From contig JAFGHR010000036.1 of assembly GCA_016930015.1 (NCBI GenBank), positions 1 through 53,197 on the forward strand: DNA of 53,197 bases. Reading direction: 5' to 3'. Within the stretch, counting starts at the first letter, position 1. Each line of letters begins with the position of its first letter. This DNA is from Anaerolineae bacterium (lineage in GTDB: Bacteria > Chloroflexota > Anaerolineae > Aggregatilineales > Aggregatilineaceae). This document shows, in pieces, positions 8,649 to 17,094 of the stretch. The notes under the pieces were generated by a model, which ran no database searches, had not been told where the DNA came from, and worked only from the letters and a program-made list of their open reading frames with translations. Position numbers and translations under genes: made by a program.

Positions 8649-9608
8649 TTAGTAGCTCGGTACCAGCGCTAAGTCGCCGACAACCGGACCAAACATATAG
8701 GTCTTGGCCCAGCCTTCGAACAGCATGCCGACAACCACAGCGCCAACGTTCGCGGTCGAGTAGGAACGAACGACAAACTCGGTATTGCCAGCGCGCTTGG
8801 CAACGACGTGCACCCAGCAACCATCGGTCACAACATCGTAGAACATGCAGGTGCCGGGGGCAACCGTGCCACCGTAGGTGGTCATGTCAACCGTGTAGGT
8901 CGGGCCCAGGATGTTGATGCAGACACCGGTCGGGCTGGTGTCCTGGCACTGCTTCAGAGCTGAGTCGTGCGGGCAGCCGGTGTAGGGCTCAGGACGTTCA
9001 GCAGCCGAACCAGGCAGGTAGCCAGCGGCGTCGTACGGGCAGAAGTCCACGTTGTTGGGATAGCCGTCAAGATCGCTGTCGATCACTTTAATCTTGTCGT
9101 GCGGGCACCCGGTGTAGGGCTCAGGACGTTCGGCAACCGAACCAGGCAGGTAACCGGCCTTGGTGTTCGGGCAGAAGTCCTTGTTATCGGGATAGCCGTC
9201 AAGATCGCTGTCGATCACGATGATAACGTCTGGCGGAGTGGTAACGTCACCACCCAGGATAGGGGCGAACTGGAGCGGAACATCCGTGGCAGGACGATAC
9301 AGGTCGCGTGAAGTCCAACCGACAACACCAGCGTAGCAGACCAGCAACCAGCCCCCTGTGTGGTCCATGGCAATGGTCTTTACGATGGCGCCAGCCGGAA
9401 CAACGACCAGCGTCGTGCTAAAGCTTTCGGTTGACGCATACAGGCGAACTTTTGCGTTCAGCACTGCAACAGCGTCAATACCATTTACACACGCGAGTGC
9501 CTGACCGGTGTTGCTGGTGTCAGGTGTGGCAACCTCAACGGCGGCTGCGGGCATAACACCCACGGCCAAAGCGGCAATGACAACCAACACGATGATTGTC
9601 TTCTTCAT
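8649..9608 (-). CDS. Secreted protein with SH3-like domain and thrombospondin-3-like calcium repeats
   Basis: 319 residues from the ATG at 9608, with GGAAGGA upstream. Residues 1-23 form a clear signal peptide (MKK, hydrophobic core, AAA cleavage site). An SH3-like module follows (~35-110). Then come two 44-residue repeats, each opening with 'DSDLDGYP' and containing 'DFCP' and 'GYLPGS.AERPEPYTGCPHD'. The Asp-rich DxDxDG signature is that of thrombospondin type-3/calcium-binding repeats, and the paired Cys residues could form disulfides outside the cell. The C-terminal ~90 residues are a second beta domain. The gene has its own promoter and terminator. Likely a surface or matrix protein; the partner is unknown. 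Confidence 0.78.
   Translation of the reverse strand: MKKTIIVLVVIAALAVGVMPAAAVEVATPDTSNTGQALACVNGIDAVAVLNAKVRLYASTESFSTTLVVVPAGAIVKTIAMDHTGGWLLVCYAGVVGWTSRDLYRPATDVPLQFAPILGGDVTTPPDVIIVIDSDLDGYPDNKDFCPNTKAGYLPGSVAERPEPYTGCPHDKIKVIDSDLDGYPNNVDFCPYDAAGYLPGSAAERPEPYTGCPHDSALKQCQDTSPTGVCINILGPTYTVDMTTYGGTVAPGTCMFYDVVTDGCWVHVVAKRAGNTEFVVRSYSTANVGAVVVGMLFEGWAKTYMFGPVVGDLALVPSY
8952..9215 (-). repeat. Two 132-bp in-frame repeats encoding calcium-binding units
   Basis: Two copies of a 132-base unit (44 codons) lie head to tail in the secreted SH3 protein gene. The block CCGTCAAGATCGCTGTCGAT recurs exactly 132 bases apart (near 9065 and 9197). They encode DSDLDGYP...TGCPHD units. Confidence 0.8.
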
Positions 9609-9692
9609 AATAGTTCCTTCCTTTTGGTGTAAATTGGACGGACAACTATGGTACGTTTTGGCTTGAGAACAAGCCGGTGACACTACATAACA

Positions 9693-9721
9693 AGTATAGA
9701 TGCGTTTTTTCGAAAAATCAA
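9693..9721 (-). promoter_or_regulatory. Promoter of the secreted SH3/calcium-repeat gene
   Basis: On the - strand, TTGATT (9716-9721) and TATACT (9693-9698) are separated by 17 bases, a good sigma-70-type spacing. The start codon lies 85 bases downstream at 9608. Confidence 0.55.
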
Positions 9722-9893
9722 CATCGTGATATGTCCATTATATCCCGCTTTGTAGGGCGGGCAAATTGCCAAAAAACGGCTGGGATATCCCCTGTGGATA
9801 CACACGTCCTGATCGGTTTTGACGGGGTGTGAATAGGGCTCTGAATGTCCCGGTTCGGCGCTGTTCAAATTCGCCTGAAACGGCGGGCTGCGG

Positions 9894-9899
9894 TATAAT
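9894..9899 (+). promoter_or_regulatory. Candidate -10 element for gyrA
   Basis: A consensus TATAAT occurs 178 bases before the gyrA start, but no good -35 hexamer is at the expected spacing. The 468-base gap 9609-10076 otherwise holds only the divergent promoter of the secreted-protein gene; no further gene is seen in it. Confidence 0.4.
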
Positions 9900-10076
9900 C
9901 TGTGTAGCGTAGAATGGCGAGGCAAGACTGTTGCTCACATGGATGAATATGGGGCTGGTGGCAGCTCTTTTTGGTGGAAAACGCAGCGCCGGACGACCCG
10001 CATTCCCCCAGGTCGTCCGTCTGATTCAAGCCAGGCACTATCAACCAGGATAGCATCATAAGAAGTGGTGGAGTCG

Positions 10077-12656
10077 ATGGATATTGGTACAGTACGACAG
10101 GTCAATATTGATGACGAAATGCGCGGGTCCTACCTGGACTACGCCATGAGCGTCATCGTGGCACGCGCACTGCCCGACGCGCGTGACGGGTTGAAGCCCG
10201 TACACCGCCGGATTCTCTATGCCATGCACGACATGGGTATACGGGCGAGTTCATCATACAAAAAGTCGGCACGTATTGTCGGCGAAGTGCTGGGTAAGTA
10301 CCACCCACACGGTGATCAGGCTGTTTACGACGCGATGGCGCGTATGGCGCAGGACTTTTCGCTGCGCTATTTGCTGGTAGACGGTCAGGGCAACTTCGGC
10401 AGTATTGACGGCGATAGTCCTGCCGCGATGCGTTACACCGAAGCCCGTTTGACGCGGCTTGCGGAAGAAATGCTCGAAGACATCGGCATGGATACGGTCG
10501 ATTTTTTGCCGAATTTCGACGAGAGCTTGCTGGAACCTGAGGTGCTGCCGTCCAAACTGCCTAACCTGCTGCTCAACGGCACCAGCGGGATCGCAGTGGG
10601 TATGGCCACCAACATTCCGCCTCACAATTTGCACGAATTAGCCGACGCGATCACGTATATGATCGCGCGCATGATCGAGTCGCAGGATGATCCGGACGAC
10701 GTGGTGTCTGATATCACGGTTGACGACCTGATGCAGTTTGTTAAGGGGCCGGACTTTCCGACCGGGGCATTGATCGTCGGCGGGGCGGAGCTAAAAGAGG
10801 CATATGCTACCGGCAAAGGCCGCATTGTGATGCGGGCGCGCACCGAGATCGAAGAAACCAAGGATGATCGCTTCCGCATTGTCGTGACCGAGATTCCGTA
10901 CCAGGTGAACAAATCGTTGATCCTGGAACGTATCGCGGGCCTGGTACGCGATGGCCGCCTGAACATGATCGCGGACCTGCGCGACGGCTCCGACCGGAAC
11001 GGGCTGGCGATCGTGATCGAGCTTAAACGGGGTGCCCAGCCGCGTACCGTGCTCAACCGCCTGCTGAAGTATACCCAGCTTCAAAGCACGTTCGGCGTGC
11101 AAATGCTGGCCCTGGTCAATGGCGAGCCGCGCACGTTGAGCCTGCGCCGTGCGCTGCACCTCTACATTGATCACCGCCGCACCGTGATCCGCCGCCGCAG
11201 TGAATACGAACTGGGCACGGCCCGTGACCGCGCTCACATTTTGGAAGGGCTGCTCAAGGCGCTGGCGCGCATCGAAGATATCATCAAGACCATCCGGCAG
11301 GCGGATGATACCGCCGAGGCGCGTGCCGCCCTCATCGACCGTTTTGACCTGACCGAACAGCAGGCAAACGCGATTCTGGATATGCAACTGCGCCGCCTGG
11401 CCGCACTTGAGCGCCAGAAAATCGAGGATGAATACCGCCAGATTCGCGAGTACATCGCTTATCTTGAAGACCTGCTGGCCCACCCGCGTAAAATCCTGGC
11501 GCTGGTGCGTGACGATGTCAACGACATGGCCGACAAGTACGGTGATGAGCGCCGTACCGAACTGGCGCTCGACCAGATGGTCGATTTTGATGAAAGTGAC
11601 CTGATCCGTGACGAGGAAATCCTGATCAGCCTGACCGAACGCGGTTATATTAAACGTGTACCGGCAGCGGCGTACCGGTCGCAGCGGCGCGGTGGTAAGG
11701 GCGTAACCGGCATGACCACGCGTGACGAAGACGCCGTCGAGTATTTGTATGCGGCGGAATCGCTGGATCATGTGCTGTTCTTTACCGACCAGGGTAAGGT
11801 ATATGCCGAACGCGCCTATATGATCCCGGAAGCCGGGCGCGGCGCGAAAGGTACGTTGATCAATGCCTTCCTGGCGCTCCAACCGGAGGAATATGTCACG
11901 GCGATCGCCAGTGTGCCAACATTCGAGGACGCCGCCGGTTATTTTGTGCTGTGTACCCGGCGCGGGCGCATCAAGCGCGTACCGGTCAGCGCGTTTTCGT
12001 CGGTGCGCAGCAACGGCCTGATCGCGATCACACTTGAAGAAGACGATTATCTCGGTTGGGTCAAACACACGCGCGGTGATCAAGACCTGATTGTTGTGAC
12101 CCATAAAGGCCACAGTATCCGGTTTGCGGAAATCGAGGTGCGCGTGTTGGGCCGTCAGGCCGTGGGCGTGAGCGCGATCCGGCTGGCTGATAACGACGAA
12201 GTGACGGCAATGGACGTGATCGACAATCCGGGCGATACACTGTTGGTCGTCACCGAATACGGCTATGGCAAGCGTACCCCGCTGCATGAATACACCGTCC
12301 AGCACCGTTATGGTCAGGGTATTCGCACATTGTCGAAAGACCTGGGGAAAACCGGCCCGATCATCGGGGCGCACGTTGTGTCACCCGACGACGGCCTGAC
12401 ATTGATCACGGCGGGCGGCATCGCGCTGCGCACTGAAGTTGATTCGGTCAATATTTACGGGCGGGCTACCAGCGGCGTGCAGCTTATCAACCTGGCCGAT
12501 GATGATGTGCTGGTCGGAATCGCGATTGTCAGCGGTGACAAAGACGACGCACTGCCGGGCGACGCACTGCCGGGCGACGCGTTGCCAGGCGGCGAATTGC
12601 CGGGTGATGAACGCCTGGATCAAGACATAGAAACAGGCAATCATGACGGGTCGTAA
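10077..12656 (+). CDS. gyrA: DNA gyrase subunit A
   Basis: 859 residues from the ATG at 10077, with GGTGGAG just upstream; the frame also contains GTG codons at 10065 and 10068. GyrA forms the breakage-reunion core of gyrase, which introduces negative supercoils using ATP hydrolysis by GyrB. The catalytic tyrosine is Y120 in '[10 protein letters not shown]'. The GyrA-box 'QRRGGKG' (~residue 536) marks it as gyrase rather than topoisomerase IV. The C-terminal beta-pinwheel is present and ends in an acidic tail of DALPG-type repeats. The position matching E. coli Ser83 is Gln (residue 81, in [10 protein letters not shown]), while Asp87 is conserved (D85). A strong hairpin terminator follows 45 bases after the stop. 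Confidence 0.97.
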   Translation: MDIGTVRQVNIDDEMRGSYLDYAMSVIVARALPDARDGLKPVHRRILYAMHDMGIRASSSYKKSARIVGEVLGKYHPHGDQAVYDAMARMAQDFSLRYLLVDGQGNFGSIDGDSPAAMRYTEARLTRLAEEMLEDIGMDTVDFLPNFDESLLEPEVLPSKLPNLLLNGTSGIAVGMATNIPPHNLHELADAITYMIARMIESQDDPDDVVSDITVDDLMQFVKGPDFPTGALIVGGAELKEAYATGKGRIVMRARTEIEETKDDRFRIVVTEIPYQVNKSLILERIAGLVRDGRLNMIADLRDGSDRNGLAIVIELKRGAQPRTVLNRLLKYTQLQSTFGVQMLALVNGEPRTLSLRRALHLYIDHRRTVIRRRSEYELGTARDRAHILEGLLKALARIEDIIKTIRQADDTAEARAALIDRFDLTEQQANAILDMQLRRLAALERQKIEDEYRQIREYIAYLEDLLAHPRKILALVRDDVNDMADKYGDERRTELALDQMVDFDESDLIRDEEILISLTERGYIKRVPAAAYRSQRRGGKGVTGMTTRDEDAVEYLYAAESLDHVLFFTDQGKVYAERAYMIPEAGRGAKGTLINAFLALQPEEYVTAIASVPTFEDAAGYFVLCTRRGRIKRVPVSAFSSVRSNGLIAITLEEDDYLGWVKHTRGDQDLIVVTHKGHSIRFAEIEVRVLGRQAVGVSAIRLADNDEVTAMDVIDNPGDTLLVVTEYGYGKRTPLHEYTVQHRYGQGIRTLSKDLGKTGPIIGAHVVSPDDGLTLITAGGIALRTEVDSVNIYGRATSGVQLINLADDDVLVGIAIVSGDKDDALPGDALPGDALPGGELPGDERLDQDIETGNHDGS
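12547..12609 (+). repeat. 15-bp tandem repeats at the gyrA 3' end
   Basis: Four consecutive copies of a 15-base unit, the first two identical (GACGCACTGCCGGGC) and the next two diverged, encode [15 protein letters not shown] and GELPG in the acidic C-terminal tail of GyrA. Confidence 0.75.
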
Positions 12657-12693
12657 AAGCCTGTGAGGGCATAGGTCCGGCATAAACGGGTAC

Positions 12694-12730
12694 AAAAAAG
12701 CGCGCACACAGTCTGTGTGCGCATTTTTTT
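12694..12730. terminator. Bidirectional terminator between gyrA and the convergent synthase gene
   Basis: A perfect 9-bp stem, GCGCACACA (12702-12710) and TGTGTGCGC (12714-12722), with a three-base loop has six A residues on the left and seven T residues on the right. It can terminate transcription from both sides. Confidence 0.9.
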
Positions 12731-12761
12731 AGTCGTGAGCGGGTATGATGTCTCGCCGCTG

Positions 12762-13985
12762 TCAGGCGGTTTCGGGTTCGCCCAGCGTAGCCGTTTGCGG
12801 GATGAGATCGAGGTTATGGCCCACGATCTCCAGGCCGCGCAGCGCCCGGTCGAGGTGTTCTTTGCGGTGCGTGGCCATGTAGCTGGTGCGGAGCAGGGTT
12901 TCATCGGGCGGAACGCCGGGCGATACCACCGGGTTGGTGTAAACGCCTTCTTCGATGAGCGCGTGCCAGGCCAGCACCGTCCGGTATTCGTCACGGATGA
13001 TGATCGGAATGATCGGGGTTTCGCTGTTGCCGGTATCATAACCCAGGCGGTCAAGCCCGGCCTGCATGTAACGTGCATTTTCCCACAGGCGCTCGACGTG
13101 TTCCGGCTCGGATTCGATGATATCGAGCGCGGCCAGTACGGCGGCGGCGTTGGGCGGCGTGGTGCTGGCGCTGAAGGCAAATGAGCGCGCCGTGTGTTTG
13201 ATGTAAGAAACCACGTCTTTGTTACCGGCGATAAAACCGCCAATCGAGGCAAACGACTTGCTGAAGGTGCCCATGATCAGGTCAACTTCATCGGTCAGGC
13301 CAAAGTGAGCGGCTGTGCCGCGCCCCTTGGCAAGCACGCCGATGCTGTGCGCGTCGTCAACCATCAGGCGCGCGTCGTGTTTGCGGCAGACCTCTAACAG
13401 CTCTGGGAGAGGCGCAATATCACCGCCCATACTGTATACACCGTCCACGACCACGAGTTTACCGGCGTCGTCGGGCAATGAGCCAAGCACGCGATCGAGG
13501 TCTTGAATGTCATTGTGATTAAAGCGGCGCATGGTACCCCGGCTCATCATGCAGCCGTCAACAATACTGGCGTGATCGTCTTTGTCGATGATGACAAAAT
13601 CGCCTTTTTGAACCAGGGCCGAAATGGTCCCGACGTTGGTCTGGTACCCGGTTGGGAAAACCAGGGCCGCTTCTTTGCCGACAAAATCGGCCAGGCGGCG
13701 GTCGAGTTCTTCGTGAAATTGTAAGTTGCCGTTTAAAAACCGGCTGCCGGTGCAGCTTGTCCCGTAATGTTCGATGGCTTCGATTGCTGCCTGGCGAACC
13801 TTTGGGTGTGTAGTCAGGCCGAGGTAGTTGTTAGAACCGATCATGACTACCTCTTTGCCTCTGAACGTTGCCGTCGTGCCTTCGGAATCACTCAACGGTT
13901 GGAAAAAGGGATACAAGCCCAGTTCCATTGCCTCTTTGGCGCGTGCGGTAGTTTCCGACTTCTCGACTTTTTCGAACAGGTCCAT
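12762..13985 (-). CDS. PLP-dependent alpha-oxoamine synthase, serine palmitoyltransferase-like
   Basis: 407 residues, the usual length of the family. Members condense an amino acid with an acyl-CoA with loss of CO2: 8-amino-7-oxononanoate synthase, 2-amino-3-ketobutyrate CoA ligase and serine palmitoyltransferase. The PLP-binding lysine is K243 in 'GTFSKSFASIGG'; H138 (DDHASIVDG) and D210/H213 (DDAHSIG) are the other cofactor contacts. The N-terminal stretch 'EKSETTARAKEAMELGLYPFF' and 'GSNNYLGLTTHP' resemble bacterial serine palmitoyltransferases more than BioF or Kbl. That would make it the first step of sphingolipid synthesis, but the acyl-CoA and amino-acid specificity cannot be fixed from sequence. 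GAGAGGGAA precedes the ATG. It is a single-gene unit. Confidence 0.85.
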   Translation of the reverse strand: MDLFEKVEKSETTARAKEAMELGLYPFFQPLSDSEGTTATFRGKEVVMIGSNNYLGLTTHPKVRQAAIEAIEHYGTSCTGSRFLNGNLQFHEELDRRLADFVGKEAALVFPTGYQTNVGTISALVQKGDFVIIDKDDHASIVDGCMMSRGTMRRFNHNDIQDLDRVLGSLPDDAGKLVVVDGVYSMGGDIAPLPELLEVCRKHDARLMVDDAHSIGVLAKGRGTAAHFGLTDEVDLIMGTFSKSFASIGGFIAGNKDVVSYIKHTARSFAFSASTTPPNAAAVLAALDIIESEPEHVERLWENARYMQAGLDRLGYDTGNSETPIIPIIIRDEYRTVLAWHALIEEGVYTNPVVSPGVPPDETLLRTSYMATHRKEHLDRALRGLEIVGHNLDLIPQTATLGEPETA

Positions 13986-14267
13986 AGTAATGGTTCCCTC
14001 TCTAGTTCAGTGCGCATAATGATGGCAGCCATTTGGTCGGGGTGTGTCCACAAACAAGATGGCGTACCGATTAACCCGTGATGATTTGATTAAACACACA
14101 AAACGCACGACCGGTCGGGGTGCGCCTGTGCCTGTCGATAAACTTGAGTATCTTATTTTATCCAAGAGTGGGTGGCTTGGCGACAAAATTCTGGTCAAAA
14201 AAGCCAATATTGTCTACAAAACAACCATGATACACGCGCCGGAGGCACGTGTGTGCGTGCAGGCGTA

Positions 14268-15176
14268 CTACCATTCCAGCATGTCAAGGGGTTCACTGCT
14301 GTCGCCGGACACATCGCTGCTCAGCGCGTCTCCTGGTTCACCCCACTGTTCTTCCGGTTCATCGGAAGCCGGGTGCGCCGCCTCCGGTGTGTGATGCGCC
14401 GCTTCTAATTGGGCGGGGGAAAGGGCTGAGCGTGTGATGGCATCCAGGCGCGGGCGTGCGTTTTCGACCGCTGGCGGCACGTGCTCTAACTGGTCCGGGA
14501 ACCACAGCGCATCCAGCCAGTCGAGCATTTCGGTGACGGCATCCGGAGTCATGCGGACGGCGGCTTCAAATCCGTAGGGTGAAAAGGCGTACACGCGCGC
14601 ATAATATTCGCGCACCACAAAGATCAGGTACGGTTGTTCCCAGCGCTGGCGCGTCCACAGGAGGGTGATGCCGTTTTCACGGCGCATCAGGTCCAGCCAG
14701 TCGCGGCGATCCTCGGTGAGCAGCGGGTCCAGCAAAAAACGCAGGGCCAACGCGCTGAACAACGTAAACGTAAATGTCACCGACGCGCTGTTGTCTTCAG
14801 TGAGCAGCGCATCAATCATAATAGTGGCGGAGTCGTCCTGACAGCTCAGTACGGCGGTGGCCTGGCGGCAGACCGGCTCGCAGGGTTCGTTGATAAAATG
14901 GGCGTGCGACAGCAGCGGCGCATTGGCAAAACGCTGTTCAAGCTGGGTGTCGAGGTCGATCTCGCCGGAAAAGAACTGCTGCAAGATCAGCGGGGCGCTG
15001 CTTTTGATCAGGCGATGATGACCGGATTCGTGCAGCGCGAGCGCGAGCCGCTGGCGATCCTGGTTGGTGACACGGCGCGTGAACTCGCGCGTGATGCGCA
15101 GCAGTTCTTCGACGGGGATGTCGTCCAATGATGGGCTGGGCCGTTTGGAAGACTGGCCTTTATTGGGATCGGGCAT
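14268..15176 (-). CDS. Hypothetical protein, 302 residues
   Basis: Unrecognised protein on the minus strand with no signal peptide or membrane helix. A helical N-terminal segment contains 'HESGHHRLIK', which is superficially like a metal-binding HExxH but lacks the second His spacing. A central mixed alpha/beta domain follows, with 'LLWTRQRWEQPYLIFVVREYYARVYAFSPYGF'-like strands. The C-terminal ~70 residues are Ala/Pro/Glu-rich and probably disordered. Codon use and length make it a credible gene. It stands alone between gaps of ~280 bases and ~560 bases. Confidence 0.65.
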   Translation of the reverse strand: MPDPNKGQSSKRPSPSLDDIPVEELLRITREFTRRVTNQDRQRLALALHESGHHRLIKSSAPLILQQFFSGEIDLDTQLEQRFANAPLLSHAHFINEPCEPVCRQATAVLSCQDDSATIMIDALLTEDNSASVTFTFTLFSALALRFLLDPLLTEDRRDWLDLMRRENGITLLWTRQRWEQPYLIFVVREYYARVYAFSPYGFEAAVRMTPDAVTEMLDWLDALWFPDQLEHVPPAVENARPRLDAITRSALSPAQLEAAHHTPEAAHPASDEPEEQWGEPGDALSSDVSGDSSEPLDMLEW

Positions 15177-15279
15177 CAGGCGTTGTTACTCCGGAACTAG
15201 GCCGTTTGATCGTGCATGGTTCGTGCACGTATATGGTAGCCTCATTATAACATTTTCGCACATCTGTGCGCGGTTGGTC

Positions 15280-15533
15280 GATGGTCGAGGGTGCATTCCA
15301 AATCTGGGGCGAGTTCATAGCATGCTGGAAGATCACAGTGGCAATTGTTTCAAGGACGCCCCTAACCCCCGGCCAAGCCAGGGGAAGGGGAGACGCCCGG
15401 CTTCGCGTACGTGCTCCCCCTTGCCCTATCTCGGATGGGGGAAGGGGGCGGCGACCAACGGTCGCGGGGGGAAAGGGGCCTTTTGCTCTCAATAGAGAAT
15501 CCGCCCCTAATCTGAAATACACCCGATGGTCGA
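15280..15533. mobile_element. MITE-like element with 9-bp target-site duplication
   Basis: A 236-bp unit (15289-15524) has imperfect 23-bp terminal inverted repeats. The left end is GGGTGCATTCCAAAT (from 15289); the right end read inward is GGGTGTATTTCAGAT (from 15524). It is flanked by the identical 9-mer GATGGTCGA at 15280-15288 and 15525-15533. The interior is G/C-run-rich and has no open frame of note. This is the structure of a non-autonomous transposable element. It sits in the 561-base gap 15177-15737, where I see no gene. Confidence 0.7.
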
Positions 15534-15737
15534 GACAATCCTGCATACCAGCGGCGCCCGCGTCCACCGCTGGCGTGTTTTCTTGTATACTGGTCATGTT
15601 CATGATCGTAAAATGGGCAAGCGAGGACATGATATGATGACATCCGGTCACGACGCACAACCCCCAGGGCGGTGATTATGCGATTATATGCGCAGGAGTC
15701 TGGTGCAAAAAACTAACATCATGTGGAGGCGATCGCG

Positions 15738-16268
15738 ATGGTAGAACCAACAACGAGTCCGTTCGGTATGCTGCTGGTGCTGCTCATGTTGTTTGTGTTC
15801 GGCATGCTGGTCTTTGCCGGGTTTAATGCCGGTGAACTGGTGACTGTGACCCCGGCCCCTGGTGAATATATGATGCCTACAGAGGAGGCAAGCGTGATGT
15901 CAGCCGCGAATGCCGATGTGGTCTATGTGCGCGCGGTTCAAGCCGCCGGTGGAACCTGGACATTTTATGTTACCGTGCAGCATCCCGACACCGGCTGGGA
16001 AAATTACGCCGACGGCTGGGACGTGGTGCTGCCGGATGGAACGGTTATCCGGCCTGACCCGGACAGCGCGTTTACGCGCTTGCTGACTCACCCGCACGAA
16101 ACCGAACAGCCTTTTACGCGCAGCCAAAGCGGGCTGGTGATCCCCGGCGATGTAACGCTTGTAACCGTCCGTGCGCATGACCTGGTCGATGGGTTCGGCG
16201 GGCGCGAGGTTGTAGTGGACCTGACGGCAACCATCGGGCCGGATTTTGAAGTTGAGCGGGCACAATAG
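15738..16268 (+). CDS. Single-pass membrane protein, hypothetical
   Basis: 176 residues from the ATG at 15738, with GGAGG nine bases upstream; a GTG at 15723 overlaps that ribosome site and is less likely. One transmembrane helix lies at ~9-29 (LLVLLMLFVFGMLVFAGF). The remaining ~145 residues are an exported beta-rich domain with 'TWTFYVTVQHPDTGWENYADGWDVV'-type strands and 'VTVRAHDLVDGFGGREVVVDL'. It resembles small immunoglobulin-like envelope domains of Chloroflexota, but I recognise no named family. It is followed directly by a MITE-like element. Confidence 0.65.
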   Translation: MVEPTTSPFGMLLVLLMLFVFGMLVFAGFNAGELVTVTPAPGEYMMPTEEASVMSAANADVVYVRAVQAAGGTWTFYVTVQHPDTGWENYADGWDVVLPDGTVIRPDPDSAFTRLLTHPHETEQPFTRSQSGLVIPGDVTLVTVRAHDLVDGFGGREVVVDLTATIGPDFEVERAQ

Positions 16269-16513
16269 GGCAGTCGAACCAGGGTAATCGCATCAAAAAC
16301 CAAAAACGCCCCACCCCCGCACGACCGATGGTCGCGCACCCCCTCCCCAGCGAAGCTATGGAGGGGAAAACACAGCATTCGTTCGCTCGCGATCCCTTAT
16401 CGCGCGTGTTTTTGAAGTCCCCCGTCCAGCTTGGCTGGAAGGGGGATTAGGGGGAAGGCGTTTCACAAAAAGCTCAACCGGCCATTTGATCCAATCACCC
16501 TGGCAGTCGAACC
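16269..16513. mobile_element. Complete MITE-like element (family R) with 12-bp target duplication
   Basis: The element spans 16281-16501. The left end AGGGTAATCGCATCAAA and the right end (read inward) AGGGTGATTGGATCAAA form terminal inverted repeats. It is flanked by the exact 12-mer GGCAGTCGAACC at 16269-16280 and 16502-16513. The interior carries the core AGTCCCCCGTCCAGCTTGGC (from 16416), which recurs at 40213 and 50507 in the same orientation and in a related inverted form at 48222-48269. It is non-coding. Confidence 0.75.
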
Positions 16514-16631
16514 CGCTGAAGCGCCCCATGCGCCGGGTATGGATACGGTTAAAGTTCCGATAAAAATCGGTTCGGATGGTCGTTAACCGGTTGACAGCGC
16601 CCCGCCGCGTCATATATACTGGCACCACAAA

Positions 16632-16645
16632 CGAACAAACGTTCT
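16632..16645. promoter_or_regulatory. LexA-like box upstream of the small HTH gene
   Basis: CGAACAAACGTTCT contains GAAC-N4-GTTC (16633-16644), which matches the core of the Gram-positive type SOS box (CGAAC-N4-GTTCG). It lies just after a TATATACT-like stretch (16611-16620) and about 30 bases before the small leader frame at 16676. Similar GAAC-N4-GTGC sites overlap the promoters of the phage-like genes at 23935 and 32102. Confidence 0.45.
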
Positions 16646-16675
16646 ATTCGTGTGACACAAGCATGGGGTGATGTC

Positions 16676-16792
16676 ATGAAAAATCGGCTTTTTCCGGGTT
16701 GCGCGGACGCTCAACGGGGGCTGCCGCCGTGGGGACGCCGGAGCCGGGGGGTACTGATCACCGTTGTGGGCTGGTCGGGAGGTTTTTTATGA
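16676..16792 (+). CDS. Possible 38-residue leader peptide coupled to the LexA-like gene
   Basis: A short frame starts with ATG at 16676 after GGGGTGATGTC and ends in TGA at 16790-16792, overlapping the ATG of the next gene as ATGA. The peptide is basic and Gly/Trp-rich at the C-terminus (GWSGGFL). The start/stop overlap is typical of translational coupling. No homology is recognised and it may simply be leader sequence. Confidence 0.35.
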   Translation: MKNRLFPGCADAQRGLPPWGRRSRGVLITVVGWSGGFL

Positions 16793-17013
16793 GCGATGAA
16801 AAATCCCGCCAGCAGGTTTTTGATTTTATCGTGACGTACAAGCAGCAGCATGATGGGCTGGCACCGGCTTTCAAGGATATCGCGCTTGGCTGTGCCCTGA
16901 GCGAATCAACCGTGCGCTACCATATCATGATGCTCCAGATCGAAAAGCGGATTCGTGTCGTAGGCCGCCGGGCGATTGAGGTGATTGGCGGCGAGTGGAA
17001 CTATGATGAGTGA
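16789..17013 (+). CDS. Stand-alone LexA-type winged-helix DNA-binding protein
   Basis: 74 residues from the ATG at 16789, with GGGAGG upstream. The sequence follows the LexA N-terminal DNA-binding domain: 'RQQVFDFIVTYKQQHDGLAP.FKDIA' for helix 1 and the turn, 'LSESTVRYHIMMLQ' for the recognition helix, then 'IRVVGRRAIEV' for the wing. The S24 self-cleaving peptidase half of LexA is missing; the protein ends soon after the wing. So it could bind a LexA-like operator but could not be inactivated by RecA-stimulated self-cleavage. A GAAC-N4-GTTC box lies upstream and a terminator follows. It may regulate itself and related boxes; this is inference. Confidence 0.75.
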   Translation: MSDEKSRQQVFDFIVTYKQQHDGLAPAFKDIALGCALSESTVRYHIMMLQIEKRIRVVGRRAIEVIGGEWNYDE

Positions 17014-17036
17014 CCAGGCGGGATAATAACCGCAGG

Positions 17037-17064
17037 CGGGGCACGCCAGGCGCGCCCCGTTTTT
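17037..17064 (+). terminator. Terminator after the LexA-like gene
   Basis: CGGGGC (17037-17042) pairs with GCCCCG (17054-17059), with an inner CGC/GCG pairing, and is followed by TTTTT. It lies between convergent genes. Confidence 0.75.
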
Positions 17065-17094
17065 AGGTTGCACGATCAGCGCGCGAGTAATTGG

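Noticed and set aside
10791-12374. 527-residue open frame on the minus strand opposite gyrA
   Set aside because: It is a shadow of gyrA in a GC-rich codon frame; the + strand protein is unambiguous and the antisense product has no family features.
14044-14394. + strand frame of 116 residues in the gap before the hypothetical protein
   Set aside because: Its 3' third overlaps the minus-strand gene at 14268; no ribosome site, and the product is not family-like, though the first 70 residues are not obviously random.
15010-15035. Zinc-protease motif (HESGHH) in the hypothetical protein at 14268
   Set aside because: It does not fit HExxH with the required spacing and no downstream ligand is evident.
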